Source: Nocardioides sp.
Lineage (GTDB): Bacteria; Actinomycetota; Actinomycetes; Propionibacteriales; Nocardioidaceae
NCBI GenBank assembly: GCA_037045645.1
Contig: JBAOIH010000006.1
Coordinates: 41,125 to 105,124, forward strand
Direction of reading: 5' to 3'
Length of the DNA stretch: 64,000 bases
Below are positions 43,522-53,285 of this stretch, piece by piece. The position numbers and the translations under genes are program-made. The notes under the pieces are model-generated. The model made no database searches. It saw only the letters and a list, made by a program, of their open reading frames with translations, and was not told the DNA's origin. Numbering within the stretch: position 1 is the stretch's first letter; each line of letters starts with the position of its first letter.

Positions 43522-44703
43522 TCATTTCTGCGCGTCGGCTTCCAGCCACGCCCGGATCTCGTCGTTGTGCTGCCCCAGCGTGGGCGGCGCCTGGTGATGC
43601 GTACGCCCCCCCGAGTGCGCGTTGTCGTCATAACGCAGCGGGGACCCGGGCAGTTGCAGCGGCCCGAGAGTCGGGTGTTCCACGTCGAGCAGCAGACCCT
43701 GGGACAGGGCCTGATCCCAGGAATAGACGTCATCGAGGGTGCGTACCTTGCCCGACGGCACCCCGGCCGCCGCGAGCACGTCGAGCCAATGCTCGGCAGG
43801 TGCGGCGGCGAAGAGTCCCTCGAGTTTGGCGATCAGGGCATCGCGGTTGGCCACGCGTTCGGAATTGCTCGACAGCCCCGGCTCGGTCGGATCCCAGCCG
43901 AAGGCCGTGCACATCGTGCGCCAGAGGTTCTCCGAACCACAGGCGATCTGGATCGGCGCCGTCTGTGTGGTGAAGAGTCCGTACGGCGCGATCGCCGGGT
44001 GGTGATCACCCGCGAGTCCCGGCACTTCGCCGGCCACGGTCCACCGGGTGCCCTGGAAGGCGTGCACGCCGATCATCCCGGCCAGCAGTGAGGTGTGGAC
44101 GACCTTCCCGACGCCCGTCGTCTCGCGTTCGTGCAGCGCGGCCAGCACGCCGAAGGCACCGTTCATGCCCGCGACCAGATCGGCGATCGGTACGCCCACC
44201 TTGGTCGGGTGGTCGCTTCCGGTCAGGGACATCAGGCCGCCCTCGCCCTGCGCGATCTGGTCGTACCCCGCGCGCGTGGCCTGCGGTCCGTCGTGACCGA
44301 ATCCGGTGATCTGCAAGATGATCAAGCGCGGATTGAGTTCGTGCATCCGCTGCTCGGAGAACCCGAGTCGAGCCAGCACCCCGACGCGGAAGTTCTCCAT
44401 CAGCACGTCGGCGCGTGCGATCAGACGAGCCAGCACGTCGGAGTCCGGAGGGTCCTTCAGGTCCAGCACCAGCGACTCCTTGTTGCGGTTGGCACACAGG
44501 AAGTACGTCGACTCGCGCGCGTCGTCAGGACCGACGAAGGGCGGCCCCCAGCCACGGGTGTCGTCACCGGCGGGCGCCTCGATCTTGATCACCCTGGCCC
44601 CCTGATCGGCCAACATCATCGCGGCCTGCGGGCCGGCCAGGGCGCGGGTGAGGTCGAGAACGAGCAGATCGGCCAGGGGGCCATCCCGGTCAGGTGTGGG
44701 CAT
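43522..44703 (-). CDS. CoA-transferase family III (CaiB/BaiF)
   Basis: 393 residues. The family core is clear: LVLDLTRALAGPQAAMMLADQGARVIKIE near the N-terminus, NRNKESLVLDLKD, ADVLMENFRVGVLARLGF, and the GYDQIAQGEGGLMSLTG segment. The catalytic aspartate of this family lies in the same region as in known members (GYDQ). It moves CoA between organic acids without ATP. The acid is unknown; malonate/succinate-type substrates would be consistent with nearby pathways but are not shown. It lies alone between the secreted protein and the divergent DUF4129 operon. Confidence 0.85.
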   Translation of the reverse strand: MPTPDRDGPLADLLVLDLTRALAGPQAAMMLADQGARVIKIEAPAGDDTRGWGPPFVGPDDARESTYFLCANRNKESLVLDLKDPPDSDVLARLIARADVLMENFRVGVLARLGFSEQRMHELNPRLIILQITGFGHDGPQATRAGYDQIAQGEGGLMSLTGSDHPTKVGVPIADLVAGMNGAFGVLAALHERETTGVGKVVHTSLLAGMIGVHAFQGTRWTVAGEVPGLAGDHHPAIAPYGLFTTQTAPIQIACGSENLWRTMCTAFGWDPTEPGLSSNSERVANRDALIAKLEGLFAAAPAEHWLDVLAAAGVPSGKVRTLDDVYSWDQALSQGLLLDVEHPTLGPLQLPGSPLRYDDNAHSGGRTHHQAPPTLGQHNDEIRAWLEADAQK

Positions 44704-44768
44704 GAGCCCAACGTAACCGTTTCCTGTCCCGGCCCGTCGGACCTCTCGCAGCGGGTAGGTTTCGCCCC

Positions 44769-45560
44769 ATGCGCCACGAGCGGGAGTTGCCCCAAGGCGC
44801 TCCGCGGCGGGGGCGCGCGGACGTACGAGCGAGTGTCACGGCCGTGTTCGCCGTGGCGTGCGTGACGGTGTGCGGAGTCCTGATCGGATGGGCCGCGCTC
44901 GCGGGCCCCTCGGCAGTGCTCACCGGCGACGGGATCGAGCGGGCCAGCCACCAGGTGCAGACGCCCACGACGACGACGACCGCCACCACCACGGCAACCG
45001 CATCGCCCGCAGAGTCGGCCGTGTCCGGGGCCTCCTCCAGCGCGCCCTGGCTGGTCGACGTCCTGGCGTACGCCCTCTCGGCGCTGGTGCTGGGACTGAT
45101 GCTGGTGGCCGCCGTCGCCGCCTTGCGCTGGTTCTGGTCCCAGCGCGGGCGATCGCTGCTCCTGCCGGGTGATCAGATCGACTTCGAGACCCTGGACGTG
45201 CCTGCGGCGGCTGCCGTGATTCTCGAAGATGAGGACGTCCAGGCTCTGCTGCTCGCCTCCGGGGAGTCGCGCAACGCGATCGTCGAATGTTGGGATCGCT
45301 TCCAGCGGCAGGCCGAGGCCGTGGGCGTCCGCGCGCGAGGGTGGGAGACCTCCTCGGAATTCACCGTGCGCCTGCTGGGCCAGGTGCACGCCGATCCTCG
45401 GGCCGTGTCCGAGTTGGCCGAGAGATTCCGGGAGGCTCGGTTCAGCCCACACCCGATCACCGAGGCCGACCGGGCGTCGGCACTCCAGGCGCTGGCGGCG
45501 ATCCACGCGAGCCTGCGCCGGGTGGCGGCGCAGCGACGGGAGCAGCATGTCGACCCGTGA
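44769..45560 (+). CDS. DUF4129 domain membrane protein
   Basis: 263 residues. One helix near residue 25-50 (VTAVFAVACVTVCGVLIGWAAL), a Thr-rich extracellular linker (TPTTTTTATTTATAS), a second helix near 95-115, then a cytosolic DUF4129-type C-terminal domain: AIVECWDRFQRQAEAVGVRARGWETSSEFTVRLL. DUF4129 proteins accompany MoxR and DUF58 genes; the same set is here. It overlaps the next gene by 14 bases. Its role in the MoxR complex is unknown. Confidence 0.8.
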   Translation: MRHERELPQGAPRRGRADVRASVTAVFAVACVTVCGVLIGWAALAGPSAVLTGDGIERASHQVQTPTTTTTATTTATASPAESAVSGASSSAPWLVDVLAYALSALVLGLMLVAAVAALRWFWSQRGRSLLLPGDQIDFETLDVPAAAAVILEDEDVQALLLASGESRNAIVECWDRFQRQAEAVGVRARGWETSSEFTVRLLGQVHADPRAVSELAERFREARFSPHPITEADRASALQALAAIHASLRRVAAQRREQHVDP

Positions 45561-46026
45561 ACTGTGGGTGCGTCGCCTGGTGTTGACCGGCGTGCTGTGG
45601 GCGGTGGCATACGTCGCGCTCAGGCTCTTGGAGTTCGCCCCACTGCCGATCCCGCTGGCGCTGGTGGTGCTGGCAGGCATGGCGGTGTGGTGGTTGATCA
45701 CCGACGTCGTCGCCGATGACGTGGGCGACTGGTCCATCCCCGTCGAGGGCATGTCAGGGGGTGTCGAAGCCCGGGACGACAGGCTGGGCCTCTACTGTCG
45801 CCGGATCGAGAGCAACCTGACCGCGCGTACGCCCGACGCAGGCGTGCAAGACCTCCTGCGCACCGTCACCCAGAGCCGCCTGGCGTTGCGTCACGGACTG
45901 ACCCTGGCGGATCCCGGGGTCGAGGAGATGCTCGGCGCCCGACTCGCGAAGACGCTCGTGGAGCCCCCGCGCCGCATCCCGCTCGCCGAACTCCACGATC
46001 ACCTCAACAGAATCGAGTCACTATGA
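45547..46026 (+). CDS. Small membrane protein of the MoxR-DUF58 operon
   Basis: 159 residues from the ATG at 45547, overlapping the DUF4129 gene by 14 bases and the MoxR start by 4. Two helices lie near residues 10-50 (VLTGVLWAVAYVALRLLEF and IPLALVVLAGMAVWWLITDVV), followed by a soluble helical tail. It has no recognised domain name. Gene order puts it with the DUF4129/MoxR/DUF58 proteins, and it may anchor them. Confidence 0.75.
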   Translation: MSTRELWVRRLVLTGVLWAVAYVALRLLEFAPLPIPLALVVLAGMAVWWLITDVVADDVGDWSIPVEGMSGGVEARDDRLGLYCRRIESNLTARTPDAGVQDLLRTVTQSRLALRHGLTLADPGVEEMLGARLAKTLVEPPRRIPLAELHDHLNRIESL

Positions 46027-47003
46027 CCGACGCGATCAGCGTGGCCGAAACCTCCCGGCTCGCCGGTGAGGTCCTCGACGAGGTTGCGAGTGCCGTGCTC
46101 GGCAAGCGCGACGCTCTCGAACTGGTCCTGGCCGCGATCCTGGCCAAGGGCCACGTTCTGCTGGAGGACCTGCCCGGCCTGGGCAAGACGCTGGCGGCAC
46201 GCTCGTTCGCCCACGTGCTCGGACTGGACTTCACGCGCGCCCAGTTCACCCCCGATCTGTTGCCCGCCGATCTCACCGGTTCGTTCGTCTACGACCAGTC
46301 CCAGGGCAGTTTCGAGTTCCGCCGCGGGCCGTTGTTCACCGGCCTGCTGTTGGCCGACGAGATCAACCGGACCCCACCCAAGACGCAGTCGGCGTTGCTC
46401 GAAGCGATGCAGGAACGTCAGGTCACCGTGGAGGGGGAGACCTTTCCCCTGGCGGATCCGTTCCACGTGCTCGCGACCGCGAACCCGATCGAGTACGAAG
46501 GCACGTTCCCGCTCCCGGAGGCTCAACTCGATCGGTTCTTGATGCGGGTCTCGTTCGGCTACCCGACCGCACAGGAGGAGTACGACGTGGTGGCCGCACG
46601 AGTGTCCCGAGGTCGCGAGGAGATCCAACTGTCACCTCTGGTCGATGCGGACACCGTACGAGCCATGCAGGCGGCCGTCGAGACGGTCGCGGTCGACGAG
46701 TCGGTCGGACGGTATTGCGTCGCGCTCGCCGTGGCGACCCGCTCCCATGGCGACGTCATCACCGGCGCGTCCCCGCGTGGCTCGCTGGGCCTGGTGCTCG
46801 CCGCCCGAGCGTTGGCCGTGTTGCGCGGTCGCGACTACGTGGTTCCCGAGGACGTGAAGCGGGTGGCGCCCGCCGTGTTGGGTCACCGGATCACGGTGAA
46901 GCCGGAATTGTGGATGACCGAGGCATCGGGGCCTCGGGTCGTACGCGCGGTCCTCGATTCTGTGCCCACCCCTACGCCGCTCGAAGCGGTCGGACGGGAT
47001 TAG
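46023..47003 (+). CDS. MoxR-family AAA ATPase
   Basis: 326 residues. Walker A is LPGLGKT near residue 51-57, followed by FTRAQFTPDLLPADLTGSF (MoxR signature), Walker B LLADEINRTPPKTQSALLEAMQE, sensor ATANPIEYEGTFPLPEAQLDRF, and a C-terminal lid. MoxR ATPases are chaperone-like motors that activate metal or membrane partners, commonly together with von Willebrand or DUF58 proteins. ATGA overlap with the gene upstream; the DUF58 gene follows after 12 bases. Confidence 0.9.
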   Translation: MTDAISVAETSRLAGEVLDEVASAVLGKRDALELVLAAILAKGHVLLEDLPGLGKTLAARSFAHVLGLDFTRAQFTPDLLPADLTGSFVYDQSQGSFEFRRGPLFTGLLLADEINRTPPKTQSALLEAMQERQVTVEGETFPLADPFHVLATANPIEYEGTFPLPEAQLDRFLMRVSFGYPTAQEEYDVVAARVSRGREEIQLSPLVDADTVRAMQAAVETVAVDESVGRYCVALAVATRSHGDVITGASPRGSLGLVLAARALAVLRGRDYVVPEDVKRVAPAVLGHRITVKPELWMTEASGPRVVRAVLDSVPTPTPLEAVGRD

Positions 47004-47015
47004 GGCGACCTGCTG

Positions 47016-48330
47016 ATGCAACGCTGGCTGCCCACCGCCGCACTCGGTCGTGCCCTTGCCGTGGGTGCGTTGGGGCTCGTGGGGGCGGTGCTTCTGGGGG
47101 ACCCGGTGATCGTGGTGCTCGTCACCCCCTTCGCCCTGCACGCATGCCTGGCGATGATCGGCCGCCCGCACTCGCGACCCTCCGTACGCTTCCGGCTCGA
47201 TCACGCCACGCTGCACGAGGGACAGGGCACGGTGTCCCGGTGCGTCGTGACGGATGCCCGGGGCGTCGAGCGCGCCACTCGCCTGAGTGGTCAGAACGCC
47301 CGGCTGGCGCTGCGGCCCGTGCACGGTCTGGTGTCGGCACCGGTGGTGCGCGCGTCGGCAGCCGAGAGCGAACTGGCCGAGCTTCGCCCTGGAGGTGTCG
47401 CCCCGGCGCTGGGGTCGTCACCTGATGGGCGGCCAGCGCCTGGGGTTGTGGAGTTCGTGGGCCGGATTTCGCTGGGAGTCCGGTGTGACGGTCGGGCAGT
47501 ATCTGCGCGCCCTGCCGGTCGCCGCGCCGTTCGACAGCCGGGCACCGATGCCGCCGCCGGAGGGGCTCGTGGGGGCCCATCGGGCGCGTCGCTCGGGCAC
47601 CGGCACCGAATTGGCGGGCGTACGACCGTTCGCGCCCGGCGATCGGTTGCGGCGGATCAACTGGCCGGTGACCCTGCGCACCGGTGACCTGCACGTGGTC
47701 GACACGCTCGCCGAGCAGGATGCCGGGGTGTTGCTGGTGCTGGACGCTCTGGGTGATCACGGCGTGAGTCGGGGAGTCGACGGCTCGGCCAGCACCCTCG
47801 ACGTCAGCGTCCGGGCCGCCGCCGCGATCGCCGAGCACCTGATCCGTCAGGGTGACCGGGTCGGGCTGCGCATCCTGGGTCGGGTGGGCACGCGCATTCC
47901 GGTGTCGAGCGGATATCGCCAACTCACCCGAGTGCGCGAGGCACTCGTCCGGGCGGTGCCCGGCGTGCCGGCCGAGATGCGCGAGGGGGTGCCGCCGATC
48001 CAGGTGCCCGACGGGACGATCGTGATCGTGTTGTCCCCGATGCTCGACAACCTCGCCGTCGGCGTCGCGGTCACCTTGATGCGGCGCGGGCTGCCCACGA
48101 TGGTCGTGGACACGATGTCGGGCCAGGTGTCCCCGGAGGTGGCGCGGGCCACGAGTCCCGAGGTCGCGCGCGCGGCCTGGCGGTTGCGCCTGCTGGAGCG
48201 CGAGTCGACGCTCGATCGGTTGGGGCGTTCGGGGTGCCCGGTCGTGGTGTGGCGGGGGCCGGGAACGCTCGATGAGGTGCTGCGCCGGCTCGCCCGGCGG
48301 GCGCGGGTGCCCAGGGTCGGTGTGCGATGA
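47016..48330 (+). pseudogene. DUF58 domain protein, interrupted by an apparent +1 frameshift
   Basis: The first 122 residues read normally, with two membrane helices (LAVGALGLVGAVLLG and VIVVLVTPFALHACL) and an extracytoplasmic part ending SELAEL. The frame breaks at 47380-47385, AGCTTC. With AGCTC the protein continues as LALEVSPRRWGRHLMGG, GLWSSWAGFRWESG and then the DUF58 core RPFAPGDRLRRINW, with a VWA-like remainder to the end. The joined protein of about 437 residues is typical for DUF58. The 4-base overlap with the next gene and intact flanks argue for an artefact, not decay. Confidence 0.8.
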
Positions 48331-48896
48331 GTCAGGTGCTCGAAGGTTCGGTGCAACGATGGTCAGCGTGGGCGTGGGGATGTCGAGCCCTGATCCTGCT
48401 CGGACCCCAGGTGGCGCTGTGGAGCACCGGGTTCGCGGGGCAGCGGCCGGCGCCGTGGCTCGCGGTGCTGGTGCTCGGCACCTGCCTGGTGTGGGCGGTG
48501 CTGCCCGAGTCCGTGCTGGGTGTCGTCACGCTGGGTCTGGCGATCACCTGGTGGGGAGTGGGTCTGCGTGAGGGCCTCTCCTGGTGGGCACTGGTCGCGA
48601 CTGCCGGCCTGGTAGCCGCGCACCTCGGGGCGGTGTGCGCGTCGTACGGCCCCCCCGAACTCGCGCCCGATTCGGCTCTGCTGCGGCACTGGGCTTGGCG
48701 TGCGCTGGTCCTGCTGAGCCCGGCAGTGGCCGTGTTCGTGGTGTTGGCCGCGATCGGGCGCAGGCCTCCACCGAACGGCTTGTGGCTGCTCGGGCTCGCC
48801 ACGACGTGTGTGGTGACGACCGGAGCGTTGGTGGCCTACTCGCTCGTACGACAGGCGCCGAAGGCCACCGTGGCGCGCCACGATGTGCGAAAATGA
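48327..48896 (+). CDS. Small polytopic membrane protein of the DUF58 operon
   Basis: 189 residues, ATG overlapping the DUF58 stop. Four to six hydrophobic helices are seen (ALILLGPQVALW, VLGTCLVWAVLPESVLGVV, ALVATAGLVAAHLGAVC, VVTTGALVAYSLV). No named family is recognised. It is the last gene of the DUF4129-MoxR-DUF58 operon, before the hairpin at 48918. Confidence 0.75.
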   Translation: MSQVLEGSVQRWSAWAWGCRALILLGPQVALWSTGFAGQRPAPWLAVLVLGTCLVWAVLPESVLGVVTLGLAITWWGVGLREGLSWWALVATAGLVAAHLGAVCASYGPPELAPDSALLRHWAWRALVLLSPAVAVFVVLAAIGRRPPPNGLWLLGLATTCVVTTGALVAYSLVRQAPKATVARHDVRK

Positions 48897-48917
48897 GAAC
48901 ACGTTGCAAAATAGCGA

Positions 48918-48953
48918 GGTGGCGCTGAGTTCCCCCCGGTCCCCAGCGCCACC
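48918..48953. terminator. Hairpin terminator of the MoxR-DUF58 operon
   Basis: GGTGGCGCTG pairs with CAGCGCCACC (10 bp, perfect) around a 16-base loop, in the 147-base gap between the small membrane protein and the next gene. No T-run. Confidence 0.65.
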
Positions 48954-49043
48954 GGTTGAAGAATATCGGCAGGATTTTCACAGGTTGCCCTCGGGTGTGA
49001 AAGAAGGGATCGGGAGTGCACAAGAACCACCTCGAGTCGCTGG

Positions 49044-49947
49044 GTGAGGTCGGACGTGCGTGAGCGCGAACTACCCGAGCCGACGCCGTTCTCCAGTGCG
49101 TTTGCTGCGGCGGTCGACGCCCGGGGGCTGAGCCTGGAGAAGTTGTATCGGCGCCTCCAGGATGTGGGGTCGCCGGTGTCGATCGCCACCTTGAGCTATT
49201 GGCGCGCCGGGCACCGTCGCCCCGAGCAGCCGGCCTCGTTGGAGGCATTGGACGCCCTGGAGGAGATCCTGGGCGTCCCTGCGGGCCACCTGCGTACCAA
49301 ACTCGAGATGACGCGACGATCTCCTGGGTCGGGAACTCGCAAATCGCTGGACGAGGTGATGCCGCAGGGAGACCGTGTTCGCGAGTTGTTGACCGACCTC
49401 GGCTTCCCTCAGACCGTCGAGCTTCCTGGAACTCGCCACGCAGGTCACCGTCGACATGGACGAGCGCGGACATGGCTCGTCCTACACCGCTCGCGGCGTG
49501 TTCCGGGGCGTGCGTGACGGCGTGGATCGACTCCCGTTCGTCTTCTGGATGGAGGGCCCCGACGCCGAGTTGCCGAAATTCGAGCCGATGCACGGATGTG
49601 AGATGGGCCGCTCGGTCGTCGACGCCGAAGCCGGGATCTATGCGCTGGAGTTGCTGCTCGAAGCTTCCCTCGGGGCGGGGGAGAGCACGGTCCTGGAGCA
49701 CCGGGTGCACATCCCACGCCAGGCGATGGCCGGGACGTCGTACGAACACGCGCTGGTGCGTCGGATGAACGAGATCTTGTTGTGGGTCCGGTTCCACCCG
49801 GACAAGGTTCCCGAACGCGGCGAGGCCTACATCAGGACCGAGGACTCGGAGGAGACCTTCCCTCTCGAGACTGCGGGGCGCCTGTCCATGCACTTCCAGG
49901 GCCAGAACGTCGGCCCGGGCCAGGTGGGGATCCGCTGGTTCTGGTGA
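49044..49947 (+). pseudogene. Helix-turn-helix domain protein, interrupted by an apparent frameshift
   Basis: GTG start at 49044. The first about 85 residues form a helix-turn-helix-like domain: SFAAAVDARGLSLEKLYRRL, LSYWRAGHRRPEQPASLEALDALE. Reading breaks at 49420-49425 (AGCTTC). With AGCTC the protein continues ELLELATQVTVDMDERGHGSS, then a beta-rich domain with FVFWMEGPDAELPKFEPMHGCE and EHRVHIPRQAM to the stop at 49947. About 300 residues in total. The C-terminal domain is not recognised. It lies directly before adnA, and may be a transcription factor of the conserved block. Confidence 0.7.
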
Positions 49948-50014
49948 CCGTGTGTGTCGGCTCCTGGCGATCCGCATGGTGTCGACTGTCGGCGCTGGCT
50001 GATTGGGTGCTCAC

Positions 50015-53000
50015 ATGACCTCCCCGACACCGGCCGCGACCGCGCGCCTGGTCCGTCCTGCGCAGACGGCGACCAGCGTCGTGACGCTCGACGAGCACCA
50101 GCAGCGGGTCGTCGAACATCCCGGCGGACCGCTGCTGGTGCTGGCGGGTCCCGGCACCGGCAAGACGACCACCCTGGTCGAGGCGATCGCTCACCAGATC
50201 GAGCACAGGGGAGTGCACCCCGATCGCATCCTCGCCCTCACCTTCTCCCGCAAGGCTGCCGAGCAACTTCGGGATCGGGTCACGACGCGGGTCGGACGGA
50301 CGATGTCGACCACCCTTGCCTCGACCTTCCACTCGTTCGCGTACGCGTTGATCCGGGCGTACAGCCCGACGGAGTTGTACGACGCGCAGCTGCGGCTGTT
50401 GTCGGCTCCCGAGGCCGACGTGGTGTTGCGCGAGTTGTTGCGCGATCACGAGGAGTCGGTGACCTGGCCCGACCGCTTCCGCGAGGCCACCCGCACCCGC
50501 GGTTTCGCCCGAGAGGTGCAGGCCGTCTTGGGCCGCGCCCGAGAGAAGGGGCTCGACGGTGCTGAGTTGTTGGCGCTGGGTCGGCGCGAGGGTGTGCCCG
50601 AGTTCGTGGCGGCCGGCATCTTCTTGGATCAGTACCTCACGATCCTCGACAACCTCGGCGCCACCGACTATCCGGATCTGATCAGGCGTGCCGTCATCGA
50701 GGCCGAGATGCACCGCTCGGAGTTGCGTGAGCGTTTCTCGCACGTCTTCGTCGACGAATACCAAGACACCGACCCCGGCCAGGTGGCTTTGTTGCGGGCC
50801 CTCGCCGGCGACGGCCGCAACCTCGTGGTGGTCGGGGACCCGCACCAGTCCATCTATGCGTTCCGAGGCGCCGAGGTGCGCGGCATCCTCGACTTCCCCC
50901 GGCAGTTCCCGACGGTCAGCGGGGCGCCGGCGCCGACCGTGGTGTTGCGACACACCCGACGGTTCGGTTCGCGACTCCTGCGCGCAGCCGGGGCGGTGTC
51001 ATCCAGACTGTCGCTCGCGGGCAGCATCTCCGCCGATTCCCTGGCGGACTTTCTCCGCCCCGAAGCCGACCCGCAGGCTGCTCCCGGCACCGTGGACGTG
51101 CTCACCTTCGACACCGACCGCGCCGAGGCCGAGCACCTTGCCGACCTGCTGCGCCGCGCGCATCTGGAGGACGGCATCGCCTGGGATCGGATGGCGGTGC
51201 TCGTACGGTCGGGACGCGCCACGCTGCCGGCCCTGCGACGAGCGTTGGCGGCGTCCGGGGTGCCGGTCGAGGTGGCGGCCGACGAGTTGCCGCTGGTTCG
51301 AGACCCGGCCGTGTTGACGCTGCTCGACGCGCTCCACGCGGTCGTCAATCTCGACAACGAGGATGCCGATTCGCCCGGATTCCTCGACCCGGGGCGCGTC
51401 GAGGCCTTGCTGACGTCGCCGTTGGGGGGCCTCGATGCCAGCGACATCCGGGTGCTGGTCCGAAAGCTGCGGGCACGCGCCAAGCAGGAGTCGACTCTTG
51501 ACTCTGGGACCCCCGCTGTTCCTGGGACCGACGCTCCCACGACGTCGCGAGCACTGCTGCGCGCCAGTCTGGTCACCTCGGGCTTCCTGGAGGGGCTGGA
51601 AGGCGTCGAGGTCGAGAAGGCGGCGGCACTGGCCGCCTTGTTGCGCGCCGGGACCGAGCTGCTCGTCGCGCGCGCCACCGCTGAGGAGGTGCTGTGGCAG
51701 TTGTGGTCCGAGACGTCGTGGCCGAGTCGATTGCGGCGTCGCGTCGACCAGGGTGGCGCCACCGCACGACGCGCGCATCGCGACCTGGACGCGATCTGCG
51801 CGCTCTTCGAGAGTGCCGCGCGTGCCGAGGGCCAGCGTGGCCACAGCGGAGTTGCGCCGTTCTTGGACAGCTTGGCGGCTCAGCAGATCCCGGCCGACAC
51901 GCTCGCCGAGCGCGGGGTCCGAGGCGGAGCGGTGCGGTTGCTCACGGCGCACCGTTCCAAGGGTCTGGAGTGGGATCTGGTGGTCGTCGCCCACGTCCAG
52001 CAAGACGCCTGGCCCGATCTGCGCAGGAGGTCCAGCCTGCTCGGTGCCGATCGGTTGTCCCTGGAGAGTGACGGCTCGGCCGTCGTCGCCGAGCCGCCCA
52101 GCGCTCGCACCCTGCTGATGGACGAGCGCCGGCTGTTCTACGTCGCGTGTACGCGTGCCCGGCGCCGCTTGGTGGTGACAGCGGTGCGTTCGGCCGAGGA
52201 CGACGGTGCGCAACCGTCGCGCTTCCTGCACGAGCTCGACGCGTCGATCGTGCACATCGACGGACGTCCCTCGCGGCCACTTTCGCTGGGTGGGATCGTC
52301 GCCGAACTGCGGCGCTGTGTCGCCGATCCTGACGCTTCACCCGCGCTGCGTGATGCGGCCGCCAGGCGGCTGGCGGCCCTGGCGCGAGAACGGTTGGAGG
52401 GCCATGCGCTGGCACCCGCCGCCGATCCGGACCAGTGGTGGGGGACCCGGCGGGCCAGCCGCGCCGAGGTTCCCGTACGTCCGACGGACTCGCCCGTGCC
52501 GATCTCGGCCAGCATGCTCGACAAATTGCGTCAGTGTCCGGCCGCGTGGTTCTTCGAGCGTGAGGCCGGGGGGTCCTCGGGCGTACATCAGTCGGCCAAC
52601 CTGGGCCGGATCCTGCACGCGCTGGCCGAACGCGTGGCAACCGGTGATCTGGCCGCGGATCCGGTCGCGTTGATGACCGAGGTGGACAAGGTGTGGGACC
52701 GCCTGGCTTTCCGCACGCCCTGGTCACGCAAGCGTGAGCGAGATCGCATGCAGGCCGCTGTCGCGCGGCTGGTCTCGTGGCTGAATTCGAATCCGCGCGG
52801 GCTCGTCGGCACCGAGGTCGACTTCAAGGTCGTGGCCGGGACCGGCGCCGACGAGGTGGAGTTGGTGGGCCGAGCCGACCGCATCGAGTTGGACGAGACC
52901 GGCACCGCGATCGTCGTGGACTTCAAGAGCGGACGACGCCCACCCACCGGCCCGGAGGTGGTCGGCAATCTGCAGTTGGCGCTCTATCAGTACGCCGTGG

Positions 53001-53285
53001 ATGCGGGTGCGCTCGACCGGCTGGTGGGTCACCAGGTCAGCTTCCGGGGGCGCCGAGCTGGTCCAGTTGGCGTTGCTCGACGGTGGCCCGGACGCGGTGG
53101 TGCAAGCACAGCCGGCCCATCAGGAGCATGGTGACGAGCGGGCGGTCCTGCGCGACGAACTCGCCAAGGCGGCTGCCCTGGTTCGCGCGGAAAACTTCCC
53201 CGCGCGCGTGGGCCAGCACTGCCGCGACTGCGCGTTCGTGGCGATCTGCCCCGCCAAGAGTGCCGGGTCGGTGACCGTCGGATGA
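50015..53285 (+). pseudogene. adnA: AdnA-like helicase-nuclease subunit, interrupted by an apparent +1 frameshift near the C-terminus
   Basis: About 1090 residues once joined, ATG at 50015. UvrD-type motor: GPGTGKTT (about 46-53), AEQLRDRV, VFVDEYQDTDP (about 246-256), VVGDPHQSIYAFRGAE, TAHRSKGLEWDLVVVA, and VACTRARRR. The C-terminal RecB-type nuclease has AIVVDFKSG near 970 and QLALYQYAVD; cysteines (CPAAWFFER and C..C....C in GQHCRDCAFVAIC) are placed for an iron-sulfur cluster. The frame breaks at 53039-53044 (AGCTTC); AGCTC restores VSSGGAELVQLALLDGG to the stop at 53285. AdnAB resects DNA double-strand breaks. Its stop overlaps the adnB ATG. Confidence 0.85.
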